This document shows positions 12,720-24,771 of a stretch of DNA of 64,000 nucleotides, one piece after another. The stretch spans positions 90,626 through 154,625 of the forward strand of contig KN834760.1 of NCBI GenBank assembly GCA_000827265.1. The letters run 5' to 3'. Source of the DNA: Collybiopsis luxurians FD-317 M1. Lineage: Eukaryota > Basidiomycota > Agaricomycetes > Agaricales > Omphalotaceae. Position 1 is the stretch's first letter, and each line of letters opens with the position of its first letter. The translations under genes and the position numbers were made by a program. The notes below the pieces were generated by a model, which saw nothing but the letters and a program-made list of their open reading frames with translations, was not told the origin of the DNA and made no database searches.

Positions 12720-12986
12720 CTGTCCCAGACTCCCAATGGGTCCCACAGCCGATGGGATTAGGATTGCTTTAGTATGCTGTTCGACCTTCACGGCCAGAGT
12801 AAACTCTTCATCAGACATGACCACAACTTCGTCAGTGTGGCGAGTTGTAGGATAGATAGAAGCATTCGTTCGGCTTACTGAAGAAAGCAAAGATGCAGAT
12901 TGAAAGAACGTAGCGGGATTTTAGCCCAGATCTACCGGCAGATAAAGACCACGCCCGCCAAACGACGACAAATCGCTCAATAGACA
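12720..12986 (-). pseudogene. Membrane-protein relic R2
   Basis: Second copy of R1: exon equivalents 12986-12879 and 12826 to about 12720. It still reads VVVWRAWSLSAG in one frame, but one base is missing between the acceptor and this motif compared with R1, so the frame is broken. The second exon reads VVMSDEEFTLAVKVE. Confidence 0.5.
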
Positions 12987-14418
12987 CTACATTTTGACGC
13001 CGGTAAGTAGACCATGTTTTGGTATCATCAAAGCATGTCAGGGTACACTGATTCTTGGCAGCACGGCTTCAGTTGGTTGCGATTGAAGGTTGAGTGTTCC
13101 GTTCACCTTCTGATATTTGCACTTCAAATCGTCTACGAAGAAAATGTCGATCTTCCCCATGTGTCCTGTATATACGACGAGCATGATGGGAATAATGATT
13201 GACAACAAGGCAGTAGAAAACGCACGTTCATCGTAAGCCTGAAGATCTCCATTGACACCACCATTTCATTGAAGGCTGATCCAACCTTACGATTCGCATA
13301 ATCTTGGATGCTGAAAGAACAGTTTATAAACAAAATACTCAATGCGGCTCAACCATCTCAAATGCTGGATATAGTTGTATCGTCGTGTATGCGTAAATTT
13401 TGGTTTCAGTTTACCCCTTTTCAAGTCCACTACTACTTACGAGCATATATCATGATATTGTACTGTAGCAGGCAGCTAGCTCGAAGTAGCACTCGGTCTT
13501 ACTCTCGCTTTGCCCTGAAAGGTGTTATCAAGTTGACCATTACTGAGGTAGTCCATCCCTTCCCCTGTTTCGAAATAAACCCTTTCGCCGGTGCGTACAT
13601 AAGCTAGAGAAATCCCGACTCAGACAATAGTTTCACGCAAAAAAGGAAAAGTCGCTTGTTCCTACTGAATTGAATATGTTGTCATGTCCCAGCCTAGATA
13701 CGAGCCGTTAATCTCAGCCTGACACGGGAGTTCAGGTAAGCTAAGCTGCCATATTAAAACCTTACTAACAACGGCTATATACTTAAAGGGGCATTGATAG
13801 AGTATCATAAATAGCCCTTAAAAACTAGAGGTCGAAGAATGGATCATTGGCAGCCCGGTATCACAGTATAAGAGATCAATATAATACCTTCCTCTTTTTT
13901 CCCTGCATAGAAGTCGCACAACAAAGATTGGAACATAATTATACCACCGATTTATCATGGTTTCAGATTCATTGGTACATTAGCCTACGGAGCTCGTTTG
14001 TAGTACATGGACCTATATACGAGTGACGTTTGCTACAAATGGTGAAGAGTAAGTGCTTCTCAATGACTCTTAGCATCAATTTTCGCACTCTTCAAGCTGT
14101 CACTGTTGTTGGAGCCACAGCGGCGGCTCGTTTGAGCACTTAAATCTTTCGTTAGTTTCTGCTACATAGCCTGTCCTTGGCTTATGCTAAATATAATTAA
14201 GCTTCTCGTCCTTAGAGACAGAAGACGATGATGCTGATACTAGCGTATGAGTTTGTGTGTCGCCAAAATCTGCCACCCTGTTCAACTGAATCGTCAATTT
14301 TTGCCGGAAGCTGCCGGGAGCGCGGCAAGCAACAAGCCATTCAAGTCTTCCCGAGCTACGTACACCCAGACTTAATGCGTGTCAGCCGTCCCTGATGCTG
14401 GCAATATATTCGCTGGAG
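12987..14418. other. Spacer between R2 and D2
   Basis: Counterpart of the R1-D1 spacer, more diverged and with several deletions. Nothing coding was recognised. Confidence 0.5.
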
Positions 14419-14427
14419 ACATAAAAG
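14419..14427 (+). promoter_or_regulatory. TATA-like box of D2
   Basis: ACATAAAAG, 62 bp upstream of the D2 start codon; conserved across the D copies. Confidence 0.4.
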
Positions 14428-14488
14428 TAGCTTCATTCAAGCATTCGTTTTGTTCGAACCCCAGGACTTTGAGATCTCCGAATCTTGG

Positions 14489-15817
14489 ATGAAGGCCCGG
14501 GTAGGTGCGTCAAGTATGTGCGGAGCCCTAGTCTTTTGGATAGCAAAAACGCCCTTCATGTTGATATATTCGAAGTATTGGGGTTATTGCTTACAGGAAT
14601 TGATGCCATCTCAACCAGAAGGCAAGAGTTGGAGTACGTGTGGAAGTGAGTAAATATTCACTTCGTCCTTCTGAGGAGCTCTCACATCATGTCGATTAGG
14701 AGACCCTTCCAACTAACTCTTGTGCGGAGTCTCTTCATTCTGGCCCGCTACCTGGCAATCGTAATCCACATGTGAGTTACCATAGCTTCTCAGGAGCGCA
14801 AACTAAGCTCGAAATGTCAGTGCAAGCATTGTTTTGGCAAGTGCTATAGCCGTTAAAACTGGGGAGTCCAAGCAGATGTCAGAACGTCTTTGATTGTCTT
14901 TGATCATTTTTCAACTTGTGTCCTTTCAATGCATGCTGTTTATATTGCATTTAATCCTCATGCTTCGAGGTTTCAACTTCGTCATCATCACTACCCGTAT
15001 CCTGCTAATATGTGCTTTTTTCAAGTATTTGCTCTCTACAATCAAAGCATTCTCGTTGGTACATTTCTCGTAATTCTGATTGTCGTGGGATTTGCTGGGC
15101 CGACCGTTGTATTGGGGTGGGCATTTGCTCAGGCAAAGATCGAATTTTCTGGGTTTTGCTCCCAAAAGATATCCTTGACTCCTCAGTCGCGGTACTCTTC
15201 CCTAATTTTCACGTAAGGTTTCTATCGGAGCGTGGTGTTAGAAATACGATCTCTAACGAATAGGGTAGCTGCGGGGTGCTGGCCATCCATCTCGTTCTAC
15301 ATGGATTAGCTTGGAAACGTACTATTTGGGACTTTCGTTTGATCACGTTGTTTCGACCTACGATGATTTCTGTGCTGAATCGAGATGGATTGAAGATGTT
15401 CGCAGGCACCTTAGGTATCACACTATTCCTTATTGCTTCGCTCGTACAGCCTCTGATGGTGATACCGGTCCTAGTGGCAACAATTGCAATTGTTGTCGCG
15501 GTTTTCAAGCGAGGAGTAGCAATCGTTTTCATTTTCCCGTCAGTCATCTTATCCGCTTTTGCATTCGTATATCTCATATCTGTAAAAGGCTTCTCATAAC
15601 ATGTGTTTCCGTCTCGGTATATCAGATTTTTACTTGACGGCTTTTTCCACTGACACCGAGTCGGATTCAGGGTACCCGAACAATTCTCAATCTCCAGGCT
15701 TTGTCAGATGAAGCGGGATCTTCGCCCAAATCAAGGAATCAAGTTGAGCTCACCGGCATAGAAGATTTGACAGCATGGGAGGCGCCATGGGATACATCTA
15801 CATCGCGGAATGAGTAG
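14489..15817 (+). pseudogene. DUF6533-like membrane protein D2, premature stop
   Basis: Same eight exons as D1: 14489-14513, 14576-14645, 14700-14771, 14821-14969, 15026-15212, 15269-15414, 15475-15581, 15671-15817. All introns and phases are preserved, but codon 80 is TGA (14,891-14,893) where D1 and D3 have TGC for Cys. The frame downstream is still open to the normal end and differs from D1 mostly by substitutions, so the stop may be recent. A truncated product, readthrough or a reading error at this one base are the alternatives to loss of function. Confidence 0.75.
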
Positions 15818-16669
15818 ATTAAATCTAGCACGTTAATTGAGGACAAAAGTAGAAGCAAAAGGAAGCTACTTGTAGAATATCAATTGTCGTCTATGCCATT
15901 TTATGCGCGACAGTCGGTAAGTGGAGACATCTTGGCAATCCCCACTGAAAAGAAAGACTTCTGGACGTGGTCAACTGACTGGATGAAGTTCGTCGTATTT
16001 CACGACTCACCGAATAATGCTAAGGAACGTATGACGGGACGGGGCCTCGGACAAGAGCAATTCTCCCTCCTCCGAGTCAGATCCTTTCTACATCTGATGA
16101 TCCGATGAGGGGATCGTTCAAATTCGAAAAGAATGGAGCTTTCTGACATACATTGATAATGAGAGGGATATGTGCATTGTCATCTTCTGGGCGTTTTTAT
16201 ATTACGGAAGTTCAACCTCTGGGTATACGTAGCATTCGGATGTACGGCGAGACAAGTTTGTGTATCGGCACTCCGGGATTATGGCGCATACAAAAGCCCG
16301 TTAAGCAAACATCTCCATCCATTAAGTATGGACCCTGGAGAGGAACAGCCAGGATTGCCTATCAGCGCCATGGGGCCTGCAGGCTCAAGTAAGTCGATTA
16401 AAATTGCCTTTGGGCGTAGAACTTAACCCCTGGTAACCTTTTCGTACCGATATTTTCATAGAATCATTTTAATATTTCGGGTCTGCGAAACACTCATGAA
16501 CGTCGTTTGCCATAAGCTATTGTCTCTTGATGACTCTTAGCATTAGTATTCCCACTGCATATCTCAGCTTCAAGTTGTCACCGCTACAAGAAATCAGCCA
16601 GGCGCTTTCAATATCAATATTCGTTATGAGGAGACAAACTGGGAATGGGATACTCTTCATCTTGGAAGG
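15818..16669. other. Spacer between D2 and R3
   Basis: Counterpart of the sequence 3' of D1, shortened. The joint between unit 2 and the partial unit 3 lies near 16.5 kb. No gene seen. Confidence 0.5.
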
Positions 16670-16868
16670 CACTATCCCGATAGTATGTCCCACAGCTGAC
16701 AGTGGGATTGGGAGTGCTTCACTTTGCTGTTCGACTAGGATGGCTAGAGTAAACCCTCCATCAAGCATGACCACAACTTTGTCATTGTCCAGTTAATGGA
16801 TATATGAAAGCAGTCGTTCAGCTTACTGAAGGAAGCAAAGAGGCAAACTGAAAGATCGTAACAAGATA
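16670..16868 (-). pseudogene. Membrane-protein relic R3, internally deleted
   Basis: Third copy of R1. Its second exon reads VVMLDGGFTLAILVE from 16,776 down. The first exon (16868-16827) lacks about 70 bp that in R1 encode the VVAVWRAWSL motif, so the most diagnostic part is gone. Confidence 0.5.
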
Positions 16869-18182
16869 CTACATTTGACGCCAGTAAGTAGACCATGTTT
16901 TTCAAAGCAAGTCAAGGTACAATGATTCTTGCAAGCACTAAAGATCTTGTCTATTGTTGAAATGGTTTATCCCTTTCCCTATTTCAAAACAAATGATTGC
17001 GAGTCCGTACTTTTCTGCTAGCTGAGTTTGGATTTCTCTAGGTTCTCTTTTGACTCAAGGAAAAGTCGCTTGGCCCTACAGAATTGAATACGTTGTTATG
17101 TCCAAGATGCAGGCTGTCAATTCACAGTTCTCTACCTCAGCGTTGGCATGACAGGAGTTGACGGTAAATAGACCGTGACTAAGCAGTCATCACTGACAAC
17201 GGCTACATCAAAGGACATTGATATAATATAATAAGTAGGGCCGCCAACTCCTTAGCCCTCGAAGACTCAAGACCAAAGAAACAATCGTTTGGCGGTTCTG
17301 TATTACAGTATGAGAGATTAATATACATATCTGAAACGCACAACATTCTCTCCTACTTGCGCTGAGTTTGGAATGACAATAATGCCGACTGATCCTGATT
17401 ACTTTAATTGGTACATAAGCCATTCCCCTCACAGTCATCCCCAAATCACGCACCCGCCTTCTTCTGATTTCGGAGAACGAAAGTATATGTATCATTGAGA
17501 TGGGTTGAAAAAAGTGTATCTGCGCCTGAGCACGTCCGGATTTGAAGCGTAGTACCTTCCTCGTATGAGTTTTTTAAAATTCATTTTGCCTTCCAGGGGA
17601 ATCGATCTATTGGGTTTGTCTGGTTTCAAGATGGACCCATGGTCATATTTTTTTCACCCCAGCGCGTTCGAACGGGATTGAATTCACTGTGCAAGTACTT
17701 ACGGCGTACGCTCTCTGACCTGGGGTAATGGCCAGGAATTTAAATAGAAATTCACGGCAAGACATTGAAACTGAAACTCGTTCTGGCACCAACTTCTGGG
17801 GCGCAATCCTTGACCCCTGACAAGCTTTTCGGACTAGGAAACTTGCGTTCGCACATATTTTCATAAGTTTTTTCATTCGTCCATCAGTCTGCGGAGCTCG
17901 TTTGAGCATGCGACCCACGTAGTACGAGTGGCATTCGCCACAAACCGTGCTCCTCTATCCCAGTCGTATCACTGTTAGAATGCCACAACGGCGGCTCGTT
18001 TCCGCGCTTGCATCCATCGTCAATTTCTGCTACATAGTTTCTCCTCATCAAGCTCCTCGTCCTTCCAAATCGAAACAAGCGCCGGTTTGGCCGGGTGTGC
18101 CGCGAGAAGCGGCAAGCTATTTCCCGAACCCACGTCAGTCGTCCCTGATTTTGGTCCGATTTTGGTATTGTATTCGCCTGGG
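16869..18182. other. Spacer between R3 and D3
   Basis: Very close to the R1-D1 spacer with small deletions. Nothing coding was recognised; the end should include the D3 promoter. Confidence 0.5.
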
Positions 18183-18191
18183 ACATAAAAG
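18183..18191 (+). promoter_or_regulatory. TATA-like box of D3
   Basis: ACATAAAAG, 64 bp upstream of the D3 start codon, in the same context as the D1 box. Confidence 0.5.
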
Positions 18192-18254
18192 TAGCTTCAT
18201 TCAAGCTCTCATTTTCCTCCAACCCCAGGGACTTTGAGATCTCGCAGTCTTTGG

Positions 18255-19586
18255 ATGAAGACCCGGCTGGTTGCGTCAAGTATGTGCGAAACCTAGTCTT
18301 TGGTCTTTGGGTAGCGAAAAGACTATCAATATTGATACATTCAAAGTATTGGGGTTATTGCTTACAGGGTTTGATGTCACTTCAACGAGAAGGCGAGAGC
18401 TGGAGCACGTGTGGAGGTGACTAAATTTCTCTCGGTCCTTCTGGAGAGCTCTCATACGTCAACTAGGATACCTTTCCCATTAAGCTTTGCGCGGAGTCTC
18501 TTTATTCTAGCACGTTATCTGGCAATTGTAATTCACATGTAAGTTGCCTTAGCTTCTCAGGAGCGCAAACTGAACTCTAAATGTCAGTGCAGACATTGTT
18601 TTGGCAAGCATTATCACCGTTAAAACTGGCGAGCTCGAGCAGATGCCAGAGAGTCTTTGCTTCTCTATGATCATTTTTCGTCTTGTGTCCTATCAATGCA
18701 TGCTATTTATATTGCATTGTATCCTTATGCTTCGAGGTTTCTACTTCGTCATCGTCCTTACCTGTATCCTGCTAATGTGTGTTTTCTTTCAAGTATTTGC
18801 TCTCTACAATCAAAGCAACCTCGTTGGTATATTTCTCCTAGTTCTGATCGTCGTGGAATTTGCTGGGCCAACTGTTGGATTGGTGTGGGCATTTACTGAG
18901 GCAAAGATCGATTTTACTGGATATTGTTCCCACAAAATATCCTTGACTGGTCAATCGCGATATTCCATCCTATGGCAAATGTAAGGGTTCTATCGGTGGA
19001 TGAAAAAGGAAATAAAATTTCTAACGAACAGGGCAGGGGTGGGAAATTGGTCATTCAACTCGTTCTGCACGGATTAACTTGGAAACGTACTATTTGGGAT
19101 TTTCGTCTTATCACATTGTTTCGACCTACGATAATTTCTGTGCTGAATCGAGATGGATTGAAGATATTCGCAGGCATTTCAGGTATCACACTACCACATC
19201 CCGACTACTTCCCTCATTCAGTCTCTAACGATGATACCGGTCTTAGTGGCATTAATTGCAATTGTTGTCGCAGCTTTTAAGCGAGGAGAAGCAGTCGTTT
19301 TCATTTTTCCGTCAGTCGTCTCGTCTGCTTTTGCATACCCAAATCTCATATCGGTAAAAGGCTTTTGATAACATTCATTTCGGCCTCGGTAAATCAGATT
19401 TTCACGTGGCAGCCTTTTCCACTAATGCTCAGTGGGATTCAGGGTACCCGAACAATTCTTAACCTCCAGGATTTGTCAAATGAGGGGGGGGCTTCGCCCA
19501 AATCAAGGAATCAAGTAGAGCTCACCAGCGTAGCAGAATTTACAGCATGGGAGGCGCCATGGGATACATCTACGTCAATAGATTAA
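18255..19586 (+). CDS. DUF6533-like multi-spanning membrane protein D3
   Basis: Intact paralogue of D1. Exons 18255-18279, 18347-18416, 18467-18538, 18588-18736, 18794-18980, 19037-19182, 19247-19353, 19443-19586 join in phase to 299 residues with no stop. Family landmarks are present: TRRRELEHVW, LMLRVFALYNQ, VLNRDGLK and GTRTILNLQ. Exon 3 reads IPFPLSFARSLF where D1 reads RPFLLSFVRSLF, so an Arg of the conserved WRRP step is changed to Ile. The exon 6 acceptor is the second AG of a CAGGGCAG pair, as in D1. Function unknown; probably plasma membrane or endomembrane. Confidence 0.8.
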
Positions 19587-19946
19587 ATCTGGCACGTTAA
19601 CTGAGGACGAAAGTGGAAGCAAAGGGCCACTACGACTGATAAACTATCATTTTATGTGCGACGGTCGGTAAGTGGGAGCAGCTCAGCAATTCCCATTGGA
19701 AAACACTTATGGACGCGGTAAACTGAATGAATGACCTCGTCTTATATCGAGACTCACTAAAGGAACGTATGACGGGACGGGCAATTTACCTTCGACATAC
19801 ACTGATGATGGGCGAGGGATGTGTGCATTCAACTTTTGCGTTGTCGTGTAATGGCGTCTTCTGGGCTTTATGATTTTAGGAAACTCAACTGCTAGGCATG
19901 CGTAGCATTCAGATGTACCGCAAGACAAGTTTGTTTATCGACACTC

Positions 19947-20129
19947 CAGCTATTCACGAATTTGTAGCATTGTTTTGGGTAAATGCGCCTTACAAACAAA
20001 GTACTAATTCATTGCTCCACAAAAATGCCGTCAAATGTAAAGCTGTCCTGGCTTCGATGGAGCAATGAATTAAACAAGATCACTAAGGCGCGTTTTTCGA
20101 AAACAGTACTAGAAATTCGTGAATAGCTG
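19947..20129. mobile_element. 183-bp foldback/MITE-like element with TIRs and 2-bp target duplication
   Basis: Ends are perfect 17-bp inverted repeats, CAGCTATTCACGAATTT and its complement. Inside, TAATTCATTGCTCCA pairs with TGGAGCAATGAATTA, and GCGCCTTA with TAAGGCGC, so most of the element can fold on itself. The paralogous site behind D1 (8,459-8,472) reads GGCACTCAAGTACC without the insert; here TC flanks both sides. Insertion therefore happened after the block was copied, with a 2-bp duplication. Confidence 0.85.
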
Positions 20130-22530
20130 TCAAGTACCTCCGGAATTATGGCGCATATAAAAGCCCGCTAAGTGGGCATCTCTATCCATTGAGTATGGAC
20201 CCTGGAAGTCTGCAGGTGTGCAGCTTCTGTGGCGTATTACTTGACCCCTGGCAACCTTTTCGAACTGATATTTTCATATGTATGTATGTATGTAGAATCA
20301 TTTTAATATTTCTTGGATCGTTCAGGATCGTTCAGGGTCTGCGAGACACCTTTGCATGAGCTATGGTACTCTTGGCAGCTCTTAGCATCAAGTCTCTCAC
20401 CATGTATCTTAACTTTCAATTGTCGCCGCCAAGTACAAGAAATTAGCCATTGGACGCGGCCATTTGAGTGCTAATGGTAATTTCTCTACGGTTTCAGACG
20501 GCCCGTTAAACTCCCTTCTCCTCCTTCCTCGGAGTTGCTCGCGTACTTCGGAATGGGCTTACTGCGGCTGGAGCCTTGGTCATACTTACTCTTTGATAAA
20601 AGCCTCATTGCGAAAAACTTGATTCTGTATCTTAATCTTGTACAATGCGAAGGCGGGGATCTCTGTCAAATCTAGGGGATCTCCCTCGTTCGTGGCAGAA
20701 ATGGCAGTCTTCAAGACTGTGACTTCAACGGTGCGACGGCCCACTCACCACCCGAGATTCCTTTTCACCTTCGATTTTTTTTCGAACTCAGAAATGAAAA
20801 ACTCCCGTAGATGATTTAAAAAACGGTATTCCTTTATTTTTAACCCGTATGCTTGAGTTATCACGGGTCGTACATGCCCTTGGGGCCTTGTTTATCGTTT
20901 CATATCTCTCTGAGCATCCACTGGCTGTTATCGTGGATCATGATGTGCACAAGGGCGGAGAAGCTTCATGGCTTCGTCTGGCGAGCGATGCTCTCATAGG
21001 AAGCGAGGCTGATTTTTTTTTTTTCTGTCTCTGGTAAGGTCCATCTCGTACTTCTTTTTTTTCTTTTCCATGCTAGCGCAAGCCTGACTGTTTCGACTCA
21101 AACGGTCGGAAGGCTCCGTGGGGAGCGCGGAATGTTGGGGATGATGCAGGGTAGGTATCCTATCTATAGCAGGTGGACAAGATGAATGAGATTTGGGTTA
21201 TGTTATAACTAAGGTCGGTGGAGATCTAGAGGAAGATCCAGAAACTTTCATGACCTCCTCGTGGATCGTTCATCTTAACAGCATGGTTTTAAAGGATTCT
21301 TGGTCCCCAAGCCGAAGTCTAGCATTCGTCGGCATAGTACACCTTCCCTCAGGGGTTCCTCTTATGACGCCTAGACAGTGGTCGAACGTGTTCGCCTCAC
21401 ATTGACGGCAGCTTCAGAATAAAGAGAGTTTAAGCTCTTACGACATAGAAATATCATACGCTTGGCCAGTCCTCACCATCGATCAACCTACGCCACTCTT
21501 CTAAGCTAACCAAACATGACTCGAAGGAATCATTTTCGTTCCCACCATGACCATGACCCAGACTCGAGCCTGACCGGGAAATTTCAAGGAATTTCCTCTT
21601 CCTATTCCTGTGTAAACGCCAAAAACGTCGAGCTCGAGGATAGCGAAGGGAACCGAGTAGTGAGCCTAAAAAGAGGTTCCAAACTCAAAAAAAAACGCGC
21701 TTCGAATTCTCTTCTTTGATCCTTGATCTTTTGACCTTTGACCTTTGACTTGCCAACTGACAAGTTAAATTCCTGCCTTGCTTCATTCCTTGTCCGAATC
21801 TTCTCCCTTCCATTGGGGTCTTCTTCTTCCCTCTTCCTCCCTGCTCGCCGAAACTGGACTTGATCTTTTTAGAGGTCGGCTTTTGCTTAGTTGCGACCGT
21901 ACTCACTGGGTCACCAAGGTTTGCGAAGACTGAAGTGACTTTCCTACGCTTCAGCTTCTTTCTTTCTTCCCAAGCGCGCCAATCTGCGCTGACCCTAATA
22001 CCGAATCGAATCGTTAGAAGGATAATACCGCTTTTTCCACAAGATCACTCCGTAAATATCGCGCCGGTTGGACGACTGGACTTGGTAATCGAGGAAAAGG
22101 AATGTACTCAGCGATAGAGTCACGCTTTGAGTTGACCGACCAACACGACGAATCGTGTTATGTGACGGATTGAGAATAAACCATGTTCGTGTCAAGCACC
22201 AAGCCACCAGTGCCGGCGCATTCTAGCTTGCCTTCCCGGCCTTCTACATTACTGCCGGTTACGGCAGGGTCGGCGTTGCAGCTCCGAGGACTACAAAGCG
22301 AATACGGCATACTCGGCGTCTCAACTCCGAGGTCTACTTTGAGTATCGGTAAGTATCTAACAGTCAATAAGTGATGTACAAACAGAACGAACGGTAAACT
22401 CTGGATCCGGAATTTGGGACGCACATGAGGATGAGGATAACGTACTTATACTTATGCATATACACTACAATGGAGTATCTAAAACAAAAACGTACTGAAG
22501 TACTTACTTACACAGTACACATATGCCACG

Positions 22531-22560
22531 AAAAAAAAAAAGGGGGGGAGGGGGAGGGGG
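22531..22560 (+). repeat. Homopurine A11 / G-run tract, G-quadruplex-like
   Basis: Eleven A followed by G7-A-G5-A-G5. The G runs are long enough for an intrastrand quadruplex. It lies about 430 bp 3' of the thioesterase stop codon. Confidence 0.6.
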
Positions 22561-22986
22561 CAAGAATTAGAAATAAGAGAAAGTGGCCCTGGGGGAGGCT
22601 GGGATAGACTAAGACTAAGACTTACATACGTACATGAATGATGATGAGACCGGAGCGAATAAATAAAGGAAACTGCGGAAGATGAGATGAAAGGCAAAAG
22701 TTAAAGACGGAAGAAAAAAAAAAAGAAATATGCAGGAACGAATAGCGGGGATGGATATTGGATACTGGACATTGATACGATGCGAACACCACTGTATGCG
22801 GCGGCGACGATGAGATTTGAAACATGCAGAAAGTTGTCATGGGGGGTTAAGGAAAAGACGGAGAAGTCAGAAGTCGGGACGAGAGAGAAAGAGGAAGAAC
22901 GGGAAATAGAAATAGCCTTGTGGTGAGCGAAGGAGAGAGAGATAAAACTATGACCATCTCGTGCATCCGAAACCGATACTCGAAGC

Positions 22987-23516
22987 TTAAAGCTTAGCCT
23001 GAGATCCAGACTTTGACTTCGAGCCTAGACTTATCGTCGAGTGGATAGCAGAGACGTATAATTTCTCCGTTTCACAGTCGATGATCTGCAGTGGAGGTAT
23101 GAAAAAAAGCGAGCGTGCATAATCAGCAAATATCCAAGGAACGGCAGAAAAGAAACGACAACGAGTCGAGTCGAGTCGAGTCGCTCGGGCGTCAAGAGAC
23201 TCCGCATTCAAGGTGTAGACTGTCCATATCCATCGTCGGTTGTGGGAGAGAGACACTCACCTCAACTCTAGCCGTCCGTATCCTCCCCTCAATAAACACC
23301 GACGTTGACACGACGCGTAATCGAGTTCCCCTACACGACGAACGATATACCCTCGCGTTAGTGAAGAGTTGGATGGGACGGAGATCATGACCATGAGTCG
23401 GGAGTAAATTTGAAAGGGATACGAAGTAAAAAGAATAAAAAGAAGGAACAAGGACGAAAGAAGTAAAAAGGTGACAAGGACGAAAGAAGCAAAAGGGTGA
23501 CAAGGAAAAAGAAAAG

Positions 23517-23547
<31 letters not shown>

Positions 23548-24771
23548 GAAGGTAACGAACAAACTCACATCTTGGCCGGCTGATGCCATATTAGGTTCAT
23601 ACTTTGCGAGACCCCCGTGGCATCGATACCTAGCGCAGCTCCTAGCACCACAGTGGCTGACATGGAACATCTATGGAGAGTACGTATAAGCGGGAGCAGA
23701 AGGGGAACGAAAGACTGGTTAATGAACGTCTGAAGGGAACAGAACATCGAACACAGAACACAGAACAGAACATAGAAGTCGAACGACCAAACACCAAAAG
23801 AACACAGTAAAAAAAAAAAAAAGAAAACACAAAAAGCGGAAACAACCGAAAGTGCGGAGAATGAACCTCCAAGTATAGGAACGGACATGCAACAAGTTCA
23901 AAATGAGATTCATTCGCACAAGATTTTCAAACTAGAAAAAAAAACGTGCTAGCCGTTCGAGTGTTATAGATCTCTTCTGATCTCGTCAGAAGATTCCCAA
24001 GTGTGTAGAACAAGGAAAAACGGGATCTTTTGGGGGGGTTATCAAATCTCGATGATAGAAGGGGGATAAGAATAGTTGAGAGGGAAAAGGAAGGGAAAAT
24101 GGAAATACACGACACGCGCTATGAGGCCGCCTACTTGAAGCAAGGCGAACGAAGAAGTTGTTCATGCGAGATAAACACGAGGCTTTGGACGATAAAGAAA
24201 GGAAAAAAAAAAACGAAAGTGGGATTGGAAAAACTCACGGGTCGACAATGTAGCAAGCGCATGCGCCGTGTAGAGTTCCGAATGGATTACACATATCTGT
24301 ACGCCGTTAGTGAGCACACACTCTCAGTACTTTGCCGAGAACGAAAAAAACACCCTGACCCTTTGTAACCGTAATCTCAAAAACAGTCTGAGCCTCGGTA
24401 GCTCGTCTTGGAATACGAGCCTCGGATCCGCCGGAAGACGTCACACCATGACTTGCCGCCCAGACATTCATACTCCTCAGCTCCAGTCTCCGTCCGACTT
24501 GGAGACCGAAGGATTCCTCCTTGACGCCGCCGTAGTAGTGATAATTGAGGAGGTCGATGACGAATTGTTTGGCTTTATCGGAGACGTTACCGTGGACGGC
24601 GGACACGTTCATGGTGGTCGTACGCGGAAAAGGTGACGAGGAGGCATTGGGGTTGGGGGTCTTTGACGATGAAGAGGAGGGCGTTTCGGGTGGAATAACT
24701 GGGAACACGGACGCGTCTTGATCGTCGGACGGCCAATATAGAGATTGAGAACGATTCGATGAAGAAGCCAT
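22987..24771 (-). CDS. Hotdog-fold (4HBT/ACOT13-type) thioesterase
   Basis: Predicted acyl-CoA thioesterase of the PaaI/ACOT13 type, which hydrolyses acyl-CoA to free acid and CoA. Five exons: 24771-24354, 24296-24239, 23670-23569, 23330-23261, 23085-22987, in phase, 248 residues. The core is NPFGTLHGACACYIVD at about residues 143-158, containing the Asn and Asp that correspond to active-site positions in ACOT13, followed by GVSQSMNLIWHQPA, GTRLRVV and a C-terminal strand ending VSAIHST. The first 100 residues are low-complexity Ser/Pro-rich and extra to the family. The start chosen is MASSSN; an upstream in-frame Met at 24,900 would add 43 residues including a poly-Thr run coded by a microsatellite. 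Introns 2-4 are long for this genome (568, 238, 175 nt) and purine-rich. Confidence 0.88.

Larger units (their letters stand above)
1120..20530. repeat. Segmental duplication array (H-R-D, H-R-D, R-D)
   Basis: Corresponding positions of unit 1 and unit 2 are offset by 7,754 bp in the hydrolase gene and by 7,749 bp in the D gene. The R-D part recurs a third time 3,766 bp after the second. Unit 1 covers about 1.12-8.8 kb, unit 2 about 8.8-16.5 kb and the truncated unit 3 about 16.5-20.5 kb. By eye D1 and D3 are much closer to each other than to D2, and the flank behind D3 matches the flank between D1 and H2, including the stretch reading TTTCAGACGGCCCG. Unit 3 therefore looks like a copy of the unit 1 R-D block that ends just before a hydrolase copy would begin. 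Confidence 0.9.
19587..22986. other. Gene-poor stretch behind D3
   Basis: Up to about 20.53 kb this is the duplicated 3' flank of D3. Beyond that I recognise no gene; frames are short, with homopolymer runs near 21,010 and 21,050 and small TGACCTT repeats near 21,730. A purine-rich stretch precedes the thioesterase 3' end. Confidence 0.5.
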
